NCBI GenBank assembly: GCA_030609975.1
Contig: JAUWSR010000010.1
Coordinates: forward strand, 1 to 24,252
Length of the DNA: 24,252 bases
Source: Acidobacteriota bacterium
GTDB lineage: Bacteria > Acidobacteriota > Aminicenantia > Aminicenantales > Aminicenantaceae
Direction: 5' to 3'
Below, piece by piece: positions 1 through 8,584 of the stretch. Numbering within the stretch: position 1 is the first letter of the stretch; every line of letters begins with the position of its first letter. The notes under the pieces were generated by a model, which was not told where the DNA came from, did not search any database, and worked only from the letters and a program-made list of their open reading frames with translations. The position numbers and the translations under genes are program-made.

Positions 1-756
1 CAGCACGATGTGAACCAAAATAGCCTGAAAGCTGCACTGGAAACGACTGTGGAGAGCTGCGTCAATCTGGTGGGCGTAGATCTCAACCTGGCTTCGGTCC
101 AGCTGCTTAAGTATGTGGCTGGCCTTAGCGAAACGACGGCGGCCCATATCGTGGACTATCGAAATCAAGAGGGAGCCTTCTCGTCGCGGAAGGAACTCCT
201 TAAGGTTTCCGGAGTCGGTTCCAAGACCTATGAACAGGCGGCCGGTTTTTTGCGCATCCCGGGCAGTGAAAATCCTCTTGACGATTCTGCTGTTCACCCT
301 GAAAGGTATGACTTGGTATCCCGCATGGTTTCCTCGATAAAGATGTCGGTTGATCTGGTCATCGGTAACTTGGAGGCGGTCCACTTGATATCACAACAGG
401 ATTTCATCGGCTCGGATGTGGGCTTGTACACGATCGAAGACATCCTCGATGAACTAAAAAAACCGGGCAGAGATCCACGTGCTGAATTCCAATATGCGGA
501 GTTTGCAGAAGAGATCAAAGACATCACAGATCTTGAAGCAGGAATGCTTCTTGAGGGAACGGTGACCAATGTCACCAATTTTGGTGCTTTTGTAGACATC
601 GGTGTCCATCAGGACGGTCTGGTGCATATCTCTCAGATCGCAGATTGTTTTGTGGATGATCCCAGGAAGTTTGTTAAGGTAGGCCAGACGGTCAAGGTTA
701 AGGTCCTTCAGGTTGACGAAGAATTAAAAAGGATAGGCCTTACTCTTAAGGTATAA
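1..756 (+). CDS. tex: Tex-family transcription accessory / RNA-binding protein, C-terminal part (5' truncated by window edge)
   Basis: The reading frame is already open at base 1 (Q-H-D-V...), so the true start lies upstream and only about 251 residues are visible. Tex is a conserved cytoplasmic nucleic-acid-binding protein of roughly 700-780 residues. The visible part matches its C-terminal third. First comes the QHDV-N-LK-AL segment with VGVDLN-AS-LL. A helix-hairpin-helix block follows around residues 40-85 (SETTAAHIVDYR, then FSSRKELLKVSGVGSKTYEQAAGFLRI). An S1 RNA-binding domain fills about residues 177-250 (GMLLEGTVTNVTNFGAFVDIGVHQDGLVHISQ is its hallmark, quoted here in part: GTVTNVTNFGAFVDIG). 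It stops with TAA right after the S1 domain. The exported M28 peptidase begins 47 bp downstream on the same strand. The GTG at base 10 is not a real start, since it sits inside a conserved motif. Confidence 0.93.
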   Translation, partial: QHDVNQNSLKAALETTVESCVNLVGVDLNLASVQLLKYVAGLSETTAAHIVDYRNQEGAFSSRKELLKVSGVGSKTYEQAAGFLRIPGSENPLDDSAVHPERYDLVSRMVSSIKMSVDLVIGNLEAVHLISQQDFIGSDVGLYTIEDILDELKKPGRDPRAEFQYAEFAEEIKDITDLEAGMLLEGTVTNVTNFGAFVDIGVHQDGLVHISQIADCFVDDPRKFVKVGQTVKVKVLQVDEELKRIGLTLKV

Positions 757-791
757 CCGTGTTCAGGCCTGTCACGCAGAGGGAAAAAATA

Positions 792-798
792 GGGAGGT
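792..798 (+). promoter_or_regulatory. Shine-Dalgarno site that decides the M28 peptidase start
   Basis: GGGAGGT lies 5 nt before the ATG at 804. The in-frame GTG at 759 has no such site and would place 15 polar residues ahead of the signal peptide, so ATG 804 is preferred. Confidence 0.8.
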
Positions 799-803
799 GT
801 AGT

Positions 804-2372
804 ATGAAGGCAATCTCAAGATTCGGCATGATACTTTTGCTGTTGAGTGGACTTTTGGTGCAGGCTGGGGAAATCACGCTCAAAGTCGATCTGGAAATGG
901 TGGCTAAGATCCGGGAAGAAGGTCTTCAGCGATCTCAGGTCGCAGATATAACCTCATATATGACCGATGTCCTGGGTGCACGTTTGACCTTGTCTCAGGA
1001 TATGAAGCGTGCACAGGCTTGGGCCGTGGAGAAAATGAGGGAGATCGGTCTCGAAAATGTGAATATCGAACCTTTCATGGAGTACGGAGTTGCTTGGGAT
1101 AATGAATATTTTTCGCTGCATCTTTTAGAGCCGGATTATCAACCGATGGTGGGTTTTCCTTTAACCCATACACCGGGTACATCCGGGAAGATCTTCTGCC
1201 CGGTCGTTATTGCTGACATCCAAACCCGAGCGGATCTTGAGAAACTGCGAGGCAGGCTGCAAGGTGCGGCTGTCTTGGGAACTCCTCCGGTTGTTTATGA
1301 CCTGGAGCGCATGGCGCAGGCTACTCCGCGCAGATCGGAAGAAGATCTGAAGCAGCTTGAAAAGGATGCCATACCGAGGGACAGACGGCGTGGTGCCTCT
1401 CCCTCTCCTAAAAATCCCGATCTCCTCAAGGCCGAAGAGAAGATCGAATTTTTTAGATCGGAAGGTGTGTTGGCTGTCTTGGAATGCCGGAGCGGGCGCC
1501 CCGGATTGGTGAGGGGCTTTGCCCGACCTGGAACCAAGGAAGACAAATGGTCTCGTGAAGCAAGCTTAGCTTCGTTGCCGATCATCGCAGTCACTCCGGA
1601 GCACTACAACCGGATGTACCGCATCCGGAAACGAGATCTCCCGGTTCGGGTCGAGATCGAGATACGTAACCGCATCGGTGAACAGGTTGAAAAGGCAAAC
1701 AATGTGTTGGGCGAGATCCCGGGTGGTGACCTCGCCGATGAGATTGTAATGATGGGCGCCCACTTCGATACCTGGCACGCCAGTCCCAATGCCTCGGATA
1801 ATACCTCAGGCTGTGCGGTTGCCCTGGAGGCTGCCCGCATCCTGATGGCGGTTGGTGCCAAGCCGCGTCGGACGATCCGCGTGGCTTTTTGGGGAGGAGA
1901 AGAGCAGGGGATACACGGCTCCCGGGAATACGTCTACAAACACTTCGGAAACCCGGCAGAGCCCAAGATCGGAGTTAAACCCGGCTATCAGAAATTCTCG
2001 GTTTACTTTAATCAGGATTATGGTGCCGGCGCATTCCGTGGGATCTGGCTCCAAGGGAATGAACATGCGCGGCGTTTTTTCGAGTCCTGGATGCTGCCTT
2101 TGCGGGATCTGGGTTTTACCGCCATCTCGATCCAAAGCGTAGGCAGCACAGATCATGTGCCCTTCGACCGTGCCGGTTTGCCGGGATTTCAGTTCATCCA
2201 AGATCGCATCCCCGGGACCGCCGGCCACACCAATTTGGATTTCTTCGATACGCTGCAGGAAGACGATCTGATGAAAAATGCCGTGATTATGGCTGCTTTG
2301 GTTTACCATGCGGCCATGTGTGATGAGCGTATGCCCAGGAAAAAATCGCCTGACAAGGAAGATAGCTTGTGA
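804..2372 (+). CDS. Exported M28-family metallopeptidase (aminopeptidase-like, PA-insert type)
   Basis: The protein has 522 residues when started at ATG 804. Residues 1-21 form a signal peptide (MKAISRFG, then MILLLLSGLLVQA), so it should act in the periplasm or outside the cell. The C-terminal half carries the two-zinc M28 site: H320-F-D, D332 in NASDNTSG, E366/E367 in WGGEEQGIHGS, D405 in FNQDYGAG and H475 in GHTNLDFFD. These are the family's H-D-E-D-H ligands with the Glu general base, so it looks catalytically intact. Between the signal and the catalytic part, about residues 100-290, is a region resembling a protease-associated insert, as in plasma glutamate carboxypeptidase-like M28 enzymes. 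The family removes N-terminal residues or cleaves dipeptides; the substrate cannot be read here. It lies between tex and the S10 peptidase with short gaps, probably co-transcribed with the latter. Confidence 0.9.
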   Translation: MKAISRFGMILLLLSGLLVQAGEITLKVDLEMVAKIREEGLQRSQVADITSYMTDVLGARLTLSQDMKRAQAWAVEKMREIGLENVNIEPFMEYGVAWDNEYFSLHLLEPDYQPMVGFPLTHTPGTSGKIFCPVVIADIQTRADLEKLRGRLQGAAVLGTPPVVYDLERMAQATPRRSEEDLKQLEKDAIPRDRRRGASPSPKNPDLLKAEEKIEFFRSEGVLAVLECRSGRPGLVRGFARPGTKEDKWSREASLASLPIIAVTPEHYNRMYRIRKRDLPVRVEIEIRNRIGEQVEKANNVLGEIPGGDLADEIVMMGAHFDTWHASPNASDNTSGCAVALEAARILMAVGAKPRRTIRVAFWGGEEQGIHGSREYVYKHFGNPAEPKIGVKPGYQKFSVYFNQDYGAGAFRGIWLQGNEHARRFFESWMLPLRDLGFTAISIQSVGSTDHVPFDRAGLPGFQFIQDRIPGTAGHTNLDFFDTLQEDDLMKNAVIMAALVYHAAMCDERMPRKKSPDKEDSL

Positions 2373-2435
2373 TATACATCGGAAATGCTGCTGCATAGCA
2401 TTCCAAGATTATAGAACTATGATAGGAGAAAATGC

Positions 2436-3908
2436 ATGAATCTAAGGAAAGTGTTAGGAGTTTCGATATTCTTGATCTGCATGATGACTTTAGTCACCGC
2501 TGAAGAGGCCCCTTCATATGAAAAGGCTTTGCAATCTATCAATAAGAATTCGGTAAGGATCGATGGGCAGGTTGTAAACTACACCATTACCTCCGGGACA
2601 ATGCCTATCCGGGATGAAAAAGGTGTACAGGATGCTTATATCTTCTACATCGCTTACACCAAGGATGGTGTGTCCGACACCACTCAAAGGCCGGTGACAT
2701 TCTCTTTCAATGGAGGGCCGGGCTCTTCTTCGGTCTGGATGCACATGGCTTTCCTGGGGCCTCGCAAAGTGCTTTATGACGACGAGGGCTTTATGCTGCA
2801 GCCTCCTTACGAGGTGGTGGATAACGAATATTCCATCCTGGATGAGACCGACCTCGTGTTCATCGATCCGGTTGCCACCGGTTACAGCCGGATGCTGCCC
2901 GGGAAACCTCCCCATAAATATCATGGTATTATGGAGGATATCCGATCGGTGGCAGAGTTTATACGTCTTTATGTGTCCCGCAATGAACGCTGGGGTTCAC
3001 CCAAATTCGTGATCGGAGAGAGCTATGGGACGACCCGGGCTTCGGGTTTGACGGGGTATCTCCTGAGTGCGCACCGCATGTACATAAACGGCACGATCCT
3101 GGTTTCCATGACAGGATTGGGCGTGGAGAAAGGCTCGGACCACGCATACATGGTCATCTTACCGCACTATGCAGCCACAGCCTGGTATCACAAGGCGCTA
3201 TCTTCCGATATGCAGGCAAAACCGCTCCGTATATTATTAGACGAAGCAGAAGCTTTTGCCACAGGAGAATATGCTTCAGCTCTGTCCAAAGGAGGTTGGC
3301 AATCTACTTCTGAACGGGATGCCGTGGCAGCGAAGATGGCAAAATTCACCGGGCTTTCGGTTGAATATGTTAAAAACTCGAATCTGCGCGTGGAGAGGCA
3401 GCGCTTCCGCAAGGAACTGCTCCGTTCGCGGGGACTGACCGTAGGGCGCCTTGACAGCCGCTATACCGGAACCGATCGAGATTCTGCTGGTGAAGACATT
3501 GAGTTCGACCCGGCTATGGCCAACTGGAACGGACCTTTTACCGGAGCCGTTAACCGCTATTTCGAAGAGGAGCTGAAGATTCATACCGATATGCCCTACA
3601 ATATCTTTGGGAATGTCCGGCCTTGGAAAGGACGGAGGGAAGTCAATGTCGGGGAGATGCTGCGCCGGGCGCTGCTTGAAAATCCCTTTCTCAGAGTATT
3701 TGTTCTCGAGGGATACTATGATGGGGCCTGCGACTATTTTGGAGCGCAGTATACCATGTCGCACCTGGACCTGACAGGCAAGCTCCAAGAGCGTATCTCC
3801 TTCGTATTTTATGAATCGGGGCATATGATGTATATCCATCTCCCCTCATTACAGAAGAGCAAACAAGATCTTACTGATTTTATCCGTTCTGCCTGTCCGA
3901 AAAAGTAA
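2436..3908 (+). CDS. Exported S10-family serine carboxypeptidase-like peptidase
   Basis: This 490-residue product has an N-terminal signal peptide ending near residue 22 (VSIFLICMMTLVTA). Its ATG is preceded by AGGAGAA at 2424-2430. Family S10 hallmarks are clear: the oxyanion segment FSFNGGPGSSSVWMH, the nucleophile elbow GESYGT with S196, the Asp region GYYDGACDYFG (D429 most likely) and ESGHMMY with H463. This gives a complete Ser-Asp-His triad in the right order and spacing. S10 enzymes release C-terminal amino acids, usually at acidic pH. Bacterial members of this length are mostly uncharacterised secreted proteins. It follows the M28 aminopeptidase by 63 bp on the same strand, so the pair could trim peptides from both ends. 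The gap of 87 bp to the next gene shows no clear terminator. Confidence 0.93.
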   Translation: MNLRKVLGVSIFLICMMTLVTAEEAPSYEKALQSINKNSVRIDGQVVNYTITSGTMPIRDEKGVQDAYIFYIAYTKDGVSDTTQRPVTFSFNGGPGSSSVWMHMAFLGPRKVLYDDEGFMLQPPYEVVDNEYSILDETDLVFIDPVATGYSRMLPGKPPHKYHGIMEDIRSVAEFIRLYVSRNERWGSPKFVIGESYGTTRASGLTGYLLSAHRMYINGTILVSMTGLGVEKGSDHAYMVILPHYAATAWYHKALSSDMQAKPLRILLDEAEAFATGEYASALSKGGWQSTSERDAVAAKMAKFTGLSVEYVKNSNLRVERQRFRKELLRSRGLTVGRLDSRYTGTDRDSAGEDIEFDPAMANWNGPFTGAVNRYFEEELKIHTDMPYNIFGNVRPWKGRREVNVGEMLRRALLENPFLRVFVLEGYYDGACDYFGAQYTMSHLDLTGKLQERISFVFYESGHMMYIHLPSLQKSKQDLTDFIRSACPKK

Positions 3909-3995
3909 ACCAGCCCAAAATAAGGAATTCTCTATCCGTAACCTTTAATAACTTTTCAGAGAAGTGTCATTTTGTTAAGATGGGATGTCTGAATT

Positions 3996-6632
3996 ATGAG
4001 AAGCCCTAAAACGTATCTTGTCCTGCTTCTATTGCCTATTCTGTGTTTGTTGTCGCCATCGGCCTGTCGTCAAAAACCGGAGCAAGGAAGCCGGATGATC
4101 CGATTGATCGACACTTTCGACAAAAGCAATATCCTGAATTCCCCCTTGGAACACCTAAAAGATAATTTCGAGTTTGTGGATGAAGATCTCTCCGAGCATT
4201 GGCAGGAGATGAAGGGATTGTCTGATCAGGAAACCAAAGTTTGGGCCGCGGTTCCGGATTTTAAGATCCTGGGATATGATGAGGCCAAGCTGCCGGAAGG
4301 GATGTCTCTCGTTTTTGATGGCCAAGACTTGAGTTTTTACCCGCATGGGAGGAAAGACGAAGCCACTTGGAAATGGAAAAGAGGGGCGCTGGTCCTTCCA
4401 GCCATAGAATTGAAAAATTATAAACGAAAACTGAAATGCTCGGTGATCAATTCCCAAAAACCTGTGGAGTTTGAACATGTGTTCCCTGGAGGAGCAGTCG
4501 AGTTTGTCATCTATGTAAAAAAGGCCCAGGCTCGGACACCGGACAGCAGGCTGGAGCTCTCCTTAGACGGCCGAAAGGTCCAGTCCCTGGAGATCCGTTC
4601 CACGGATTATGAGAGAATAGGCTTTAAGATCGAAGTCGATGCAAATAACTATGCCGTTGGATTGTCCACCTCTAAAGGGGTACTTCATGTAAAAAATGTC
4701 GTGATTTATGCGGCGCATGATTTGATCCTGCTTTCTCTCCCCCATAGCGAGACGCTTCGCCCGGATATGGGGAAATCTATACTCCATTATCCCGCACAAA
4801 AAATGAAGGCCTCGTCCCGGAGCCCCTACTCGGAGGAGTATCTTGTCTCCTTATTGAAGGAGGACGTTATCTCCTCAATCCCGGACTTGGGTGTTACCTC
4901 TGACCTTCTCCACATTAAGAAAAAATTGGTATTCGAGGATGTTGCCCTGAACTCTCTGCTTGCGCCCCCAACAAGTGAATTCAGATTCGTGCTTGATATT
5001 CCGGCTGACGCATCCCTGGAATTCGGCTACGGGATTTTGGAAAACAGCTGGGAGGCCGATTCCGGCCCAGTGGATTTCGAAGTCTTCGTGAAGGATTTAG
5101 GGACGCCACAGCAAATTTTTTCTAGCACCTTGTTCCCCGCAGAGAATGAGGAACACCGGCATGTAAATTATGAGAAGATCGATATCTCCGGATACGCAGG
5201 GAAAAAAGTGGCTGTCCAGTGTATCACCAAGCTCCCTGCTTCCCAAAACCACAGCAGTGCCGGACCGGCTCCACTCGCTTTTTGGCACAATCCGGTTGTA
5301 TTTTCTAAAACAACGACAGCAGAGAAGCAAGGAGAGAATGAGTTCAATGTTATTCTCATTTCTCTGGATACCCTCCGTTGGGACAGGTTGGGCTGCTATG
5401 GCTACGAACGGGAAACATCTCCTCACATCGATGCACTGGCTGAAGACTGTGTGCAATTTTCCTATTGTTTCGCCCAATCGAACTGGACGCTTCCCTCGCA
5501 TGTCTCTATGCTGACGTCTTTAAATAGCCGCCGGCATCAGGTATATCTCGCGCATGAGAAAATGAGCCCCTCTCTGCTAACGATCGCCGACATCCTGCGT
5601 GTGCATGGATTTTACAATGGAGGCATCACCGGGGGGGGGTATGTCAGCGAAAAATTCGGGTTCTCTAAGGGCTTTGATGACTATAAGGGAGAACGATATG
5701 TATTTCATTCGGAAAACGAAGCCGAAGAGTTGGGCTTTGAAACCGTAGATTGGGTGGAAAAAAACGCGGACAAGAGATTCTTTCTTTTCTTACACACATA
5801 TCAGATCCACGATCCTTACTACAATCATCCCGGGATCACCGATGAGTTTGTAGAGGGAGAAGTGTCCTGGCAAAGCATGCCCATCGCCTCCTTCCTGCGT
5901 AACCAGGACAAAAAACGGAAGTATGAGTTCTCTGAAAAAGAACAGCAGGACATCGTCGCTCTTTACGACGGCGAGATCAGATATACGGATAAATACCTCA
6001 TCGCACCCCTGCTTAAGAAACTGAAAGATCTGGGATTGTATGACAATACGCTGATAGTACTCACCAGTGACCACGGAGAAGAGTTTTTAGACCATGGCAG
6101 CTGGCTGCACGCTCACACGCTCTACAATGAACTGATCAGGGTTCCTCTGCTCATAAAATATCCAAGATCAAAGAATAAGGGGAAACGCATCGATACCATC
6201 GTACGCTCGATCGATATCGTCCCCACTATCCTGGAAGCGGCAGGCATCGATCCCTCGCCCTTCGATATGGATGGTAAATCCCTCCAAAAAATCGTCCAAG
6301 GAAAAGAGGCTCGGAATCGTGTTTTCTTTAGCGATTTTTCTCACAAAGGCTCTTCTGACCTCCGGCCCAGCATGGTCTGCACCAACCGAGACTTTTTTAA
6401 ATTGATCCTCAACCGCAAACCTTCTCCTCCCAAAACCTTTATGTTCGAGATGGTGGAAGATGTGCGTGAAACTCAAAACCTGGAAAAAGCTGAGGCGGCC
6501 CGCCTGCGTCAAATGTTCCAAAGCATCCTGGACTATTATGACAATTTTAAAGAAGTCATCATTAAAAGCGATCAGGTGATCATGGACTCAGCCCTGGAGG
6601 AAAGGCTTAAGGCTTTGGGATACATTCGCTGA
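3996..6632 (+). CDS. Sulfatase/alkaline-phosphatase-superfamily lipoprotein with a long N-terminal extension (Thr nucleophile)
   Basis: The protein has 878 residues. The N-terminus is a hydrophobic signal ending in a probable lipid-attachment Cys (LSPSAC, about residue 24), though Pro at -3 is unusual for a lipobox. Residues 30-285 have no counterpart in the next gene. Residues 286-440 form a beta-rich region shared with the paralog (DLGVTSDL, then FRFVLDIPADASLEFGYG). The catalytic domain starts near 450: N451-VILISLD458-TLRWDRLGCYGYE, the nucleophile loop SNWT498-LPSH, and the metal motif TSD692-H693-GEEFLDHGSWLHAH. In formylglycine sulfatases the motif is (C/S)-x-P-S-R; here it reads T-L-P-S-H, as in superfamily members that use Thr directly for phosphate esters. 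The substrate is unknown and could be a phosphodiester or sulfate ester on an envelope polymer. Only 4 bp separate it from the next gene. A run of nine G lies inside the gene at 5631-5639. Confidence 0.88.
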   Translation: MRSPKTYLVLLLLPILCLLSPSACRQKPEQGSRMIRLIDTFDKSNILNSPLEHLKDNFEFVDEDLSEHWQEMKGLSDQETKVWAAVPDFKILGYDEAKLPEGMSLVFDGQDLSFYPHGRKDEATWKWKRGALVLPAIELKNYKRKLKCSVINSQKPVEFEHVFPGGAVEFVIYVKKAQARTPDSRLELSLDGRKVQSLEIRSTDYERIGFKIEVDANNYAVGLSTSKGVLHVKNVVIYAAHDLILLSLPHSETLRPDMGKSILHYPAQKMKASSRSPYSEEYLVSLLKEDVISSIPDLGVTSDLLHIKKKLVFEDVALNSLLAPPTSEFRFVLDIPADASLEFGYGILENSWEADSGPVDFEVFVKDLGTPQQIFSSTLFPAENEEHRHVNYEKIDISGYAGKKVAVQCITKLPASQNHSSAGPAPLAFWHNPVVFSKTTTAEKQGENEFNVILISLDTLRWDRLGCYGYERETSPHIDALAEDCVQFSYCFAQSNWTLPSHVSMLTSLNSRRHQVYLAHEKMSPSLLTIADILRVHGFYNGGITGGGYVSEKFGFSKGFDDYKGERYVFHSENEAEELGFETVDWVEKNADKRFFLFLHTYQIHDPYYNHPGITDEFVEGEVSWQSMPIASFLRNQDKKRKYEFSEKEQQDIVALYDGEIRYTDKYLIAPLLKKLKDLGLYDNTLIVLTSDHGEEFLDHGSWLHAHTLYNELIRVPLLIKYPRSKNKGKRIDTIVRSIDIVPTILEAAGIDPSPFDMDGKSLQKIVQGKEARNRVFFSDFSHKGSSDLRPSMVCTNRDFFKLILNRKPSPPKTFMFEMVEDVRETQNLEKAEAARLRQMFQSILDYYDNFKEVIIKSDQVIMDSALEERLKALGYIR

Positions 6633-6636
6633 TATC

Positions 6637-8574
6637 ATGAAACGATTTCCTACACTGCCCACCGCGCTTGTATTCCTGATATTTATCTTCTTGTTCAAGG
6701 GCTGCCGCCCCACGGAGTCTCGAAATTTTACGACCTACAGATTCCTGGATCACCTCGGAAGTCAGCATGTAGTGCGCTTGCCGGCTACTTTATCAGAATA
6801 TGAAAAGATTCCCGGAATTCATGATCTTGGTGTTTCTTCTGAGTTATCCGATATCAAAAAAAAACTGATCTTTCAAGATCTTTCACTCAATGCTATCTTG
6901 GCACCTCCTGAGAGTGAGTTCAGATTTGAAGTAACTGTTCCAGATGGAGGGATCCTGGAACTTGGTTTTGGTGTTATGGAAAAAAGCTGGGGAAATCCCT
7001 CCGAAGGTGTCGAATTCAAAATCGTTCTGGGGCAGCAGGGTAGGCAGCAGACGCTTTTAGCTGAAACGCTTGTTCCTTCCAGGATTAAAGAACATAAAAG
7101 GCTTTTCAAACAAAAGATCGACCTCTCGGCATACGCCGGTGAAAAAAAGACCATTTCGCTTGTAACCAAAGCTGCCGGAGTGGTAGAAAAGGCCCGCCCC
7201 CTCCCTAAGGATATTGCCTTCTGGTTCAATCCCGTGATCTATTCCCCCAGATCAGAGACTCTACCCTGGGATGGGCAAGAATGCAACATCATCCTGATCT
7301 CGATCGATACCCTGCGTTGGGACCGTTTGGGCTGTTATGGCTATGAAGGTGATATCTCTCCGCATATCGATAGCCTAGCGGCGGATGGTGTCCAATTTCA
7401 GCACTGTTATGTTCAGTCCAATTGGACGCTTCCTTCCCATGTCTCCTTATTTACCTCGCTGAACAGCTACCGGCATCAGGTTTATATGGGGAATGAGAAG
7501 ATGAGCCCCTCTCTTATCACCATAGCGGACGTGCTGAGAGCCCACGATTATTTCTGCAGCGGGATAACAGGGGGAGGGTATGTAGGGGAACAGTTTGGCT
7601 TCTCCAAAGGCTTTGATCTATACAAAAGCAAACAATATAAACTTCACCCGGCCAAAGATGAAGCACAGGCGCTGTGGAAAGATACTTCGGATTGGTTGGA
7701 AAACAATCAGGATAAAAAATTCTTTCTCTTCCTGCATACATATCAGGTGCATACACCCTATTATTATCATGAGGGTATCACGGAGGGCTTTGCGCAGGGA
7801 GATTTGAGCTGGGAACAGATCCATCTGGCCGAGTTTCTGAGAGAACAACCGGAAAAACGCCGCTACCCGTTCACAGAAAAGGAAAAAAGCGATATTGTCG
7901 CTCTCTATGACGGAGAAGTAAAATATACGGATGAATTCCTTATAAAACCCCTGGTCCAAAGGCTGAAAGACCTGAATCTGTATGATCGGACCATGATCGT
8001 GTTCACGTCCGACCATGGAGAAGAGTTATTGGATCACAACAGTTGGCTGCATTCCCATACTTTATATGATGAATTGATCAGAGTCCCCCTCATCATCAAA
8101 TATCCCGCATCGGAACATGCTGGAGTAAAGAGAGCGCCGATCGTCAGGTCCATCGATATCATGCCCACTCTGCTCAATATGGTGGGGATCGACACGGCAC
8201 CCTTTGATTTGGAGGGAGCATCTCTACTGGATATCGTCCAGGGAAAAGAGAAAAACAACCGAACCTTTATGAGTGACTTTACACGTCAAGGTTCGGCTGA
8301 GGTCAGGCCGAGAATGGTCTGTACCAATCAGGATTTTTTCAAACTGATCGTTGTGCGGAAACCTTCTCCCACAAAATTTCATCTTTATGACATTGCTCAA
8401 GATCCTCACGAATCAACTCGAATCGATGACACTCACCTCGATCTGGTAAAAAGTTTGTTTCAAGGGATCCTCGCTTATTATGCAGATTTTAAGGAAGTTC
8501 CGGTTAAAAGTGACCAGGTCGTTATGGACAAGGCGCTGGAAGAAAGACTGAAGGCACTGGGTTATATACGTTAA
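6637..8574 (+). CDS. Second sulfatase/alkaline-phosphatase-superfamily lipoprotein, paralog of the preceding gene (Thr nucleophile)
   Basis: This 645-residue product aligns almost colinearly with residues 285-878 of its upstream neighbour, down to a shared C-terminus (LEERLKALGYIR in both). It is therefore an old tandem duplicate without the 240-residue insertion. The signal region (LVFLIFIFLFKGC) ends with a probable lipoprotein Cys at residue 23. The shared beta-rich region covers about residues 55-200. The catalytic domain follows, with D224 in ILISIDTLRWDR, T264 in SNWTLPSH and D459-H460-GEELLDHNSWLHSH. All inferred metal ligands and the Thr nucleophile are retained, so it should be active. 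Sequence drift suggests the two copies differ in substrate or partner. It starts 4 bp after the previous stop and is followed 10 bp later by the membrane protein, so the three are almost certainly one transcript. An A9 tract at 6856-6864 falls in its Lys-Lys-Lys codons. Confidence 0.88.
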   Translation: MKRFPTLPTALVFLIFIFLFKGCRPTESRNFTTYRFLDHLGSQHVVRLPATLSEYEKIPGIHDLGVSSELSDIKKKLIFQDLSLNAILAPPESEFRFEVTVPDGGILELGFGVMEKSWGNPSEGVEFKIVLGQQGRQQTLLAETLVPSRIKEHKRLFKQKIDLSAYAGEKKTISLVTKAAGVVEKARPLPKDIAFWFNPVIYSPRSETLPWDGQECNIILISIDTLRWDRLGCYGYEGDISPHIDSLAADGVQFQHCYVQSNWTLPSHVSLFTSLNSYRHQVYMGNEKMSPSLITIADVLRAHDYFCSGITGGGYVGEQFGFSKGFDLYKSKQYKLHPAKDEAQALWKDTSDWLENNQDKKFFLFLHTYQVHTPYYYHEGITEGFAQGDLSWEQIHLAEFLREQPEKRRYPFTEKEKSDIVALYDGEVKYTDEFLIKPLVQRLKDLNLYDRTMIVFTSDHGEELLDHNSWLHSHTLYDELIRVPLIIKYPASEHAGVKRAPIVRSIDIMPTLLNMVGIDTAPFDLEGASLLDIVQGKEKNNRTFMSDFTRQGSAEVRPRMVCTNQDFFKLIVVRKPSPTKFHLYDIAQDPHESTRIDDTHLDLVKSLFQGILAYYADFKEVPVKSDQVVMDKALEERLKALGYIR

Positions 8575-8584
8575 TAACAAGGGA

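Noticed and set aside
1806..2396. 196-codon minus-strand frame opposite the M28 gene
   Set aside because: The plus strand encodes intact zinc motifs through this stretch; the minus translation resembles no family.
3276..3839. 187-codon minus-strand frame opposite the S10 gene
   Set aside because: It covers the S10 catalytic Asp and His codons on the other strand and shows no domain of its own.
3909..3995. Terminator between the S10 gene and the sulfatase-like module
   Set aside because: Only a 6-bp TTCTCT/AGAGAA pairing with a long loop is present and no T-run follows, so read-through cannot be excluded.
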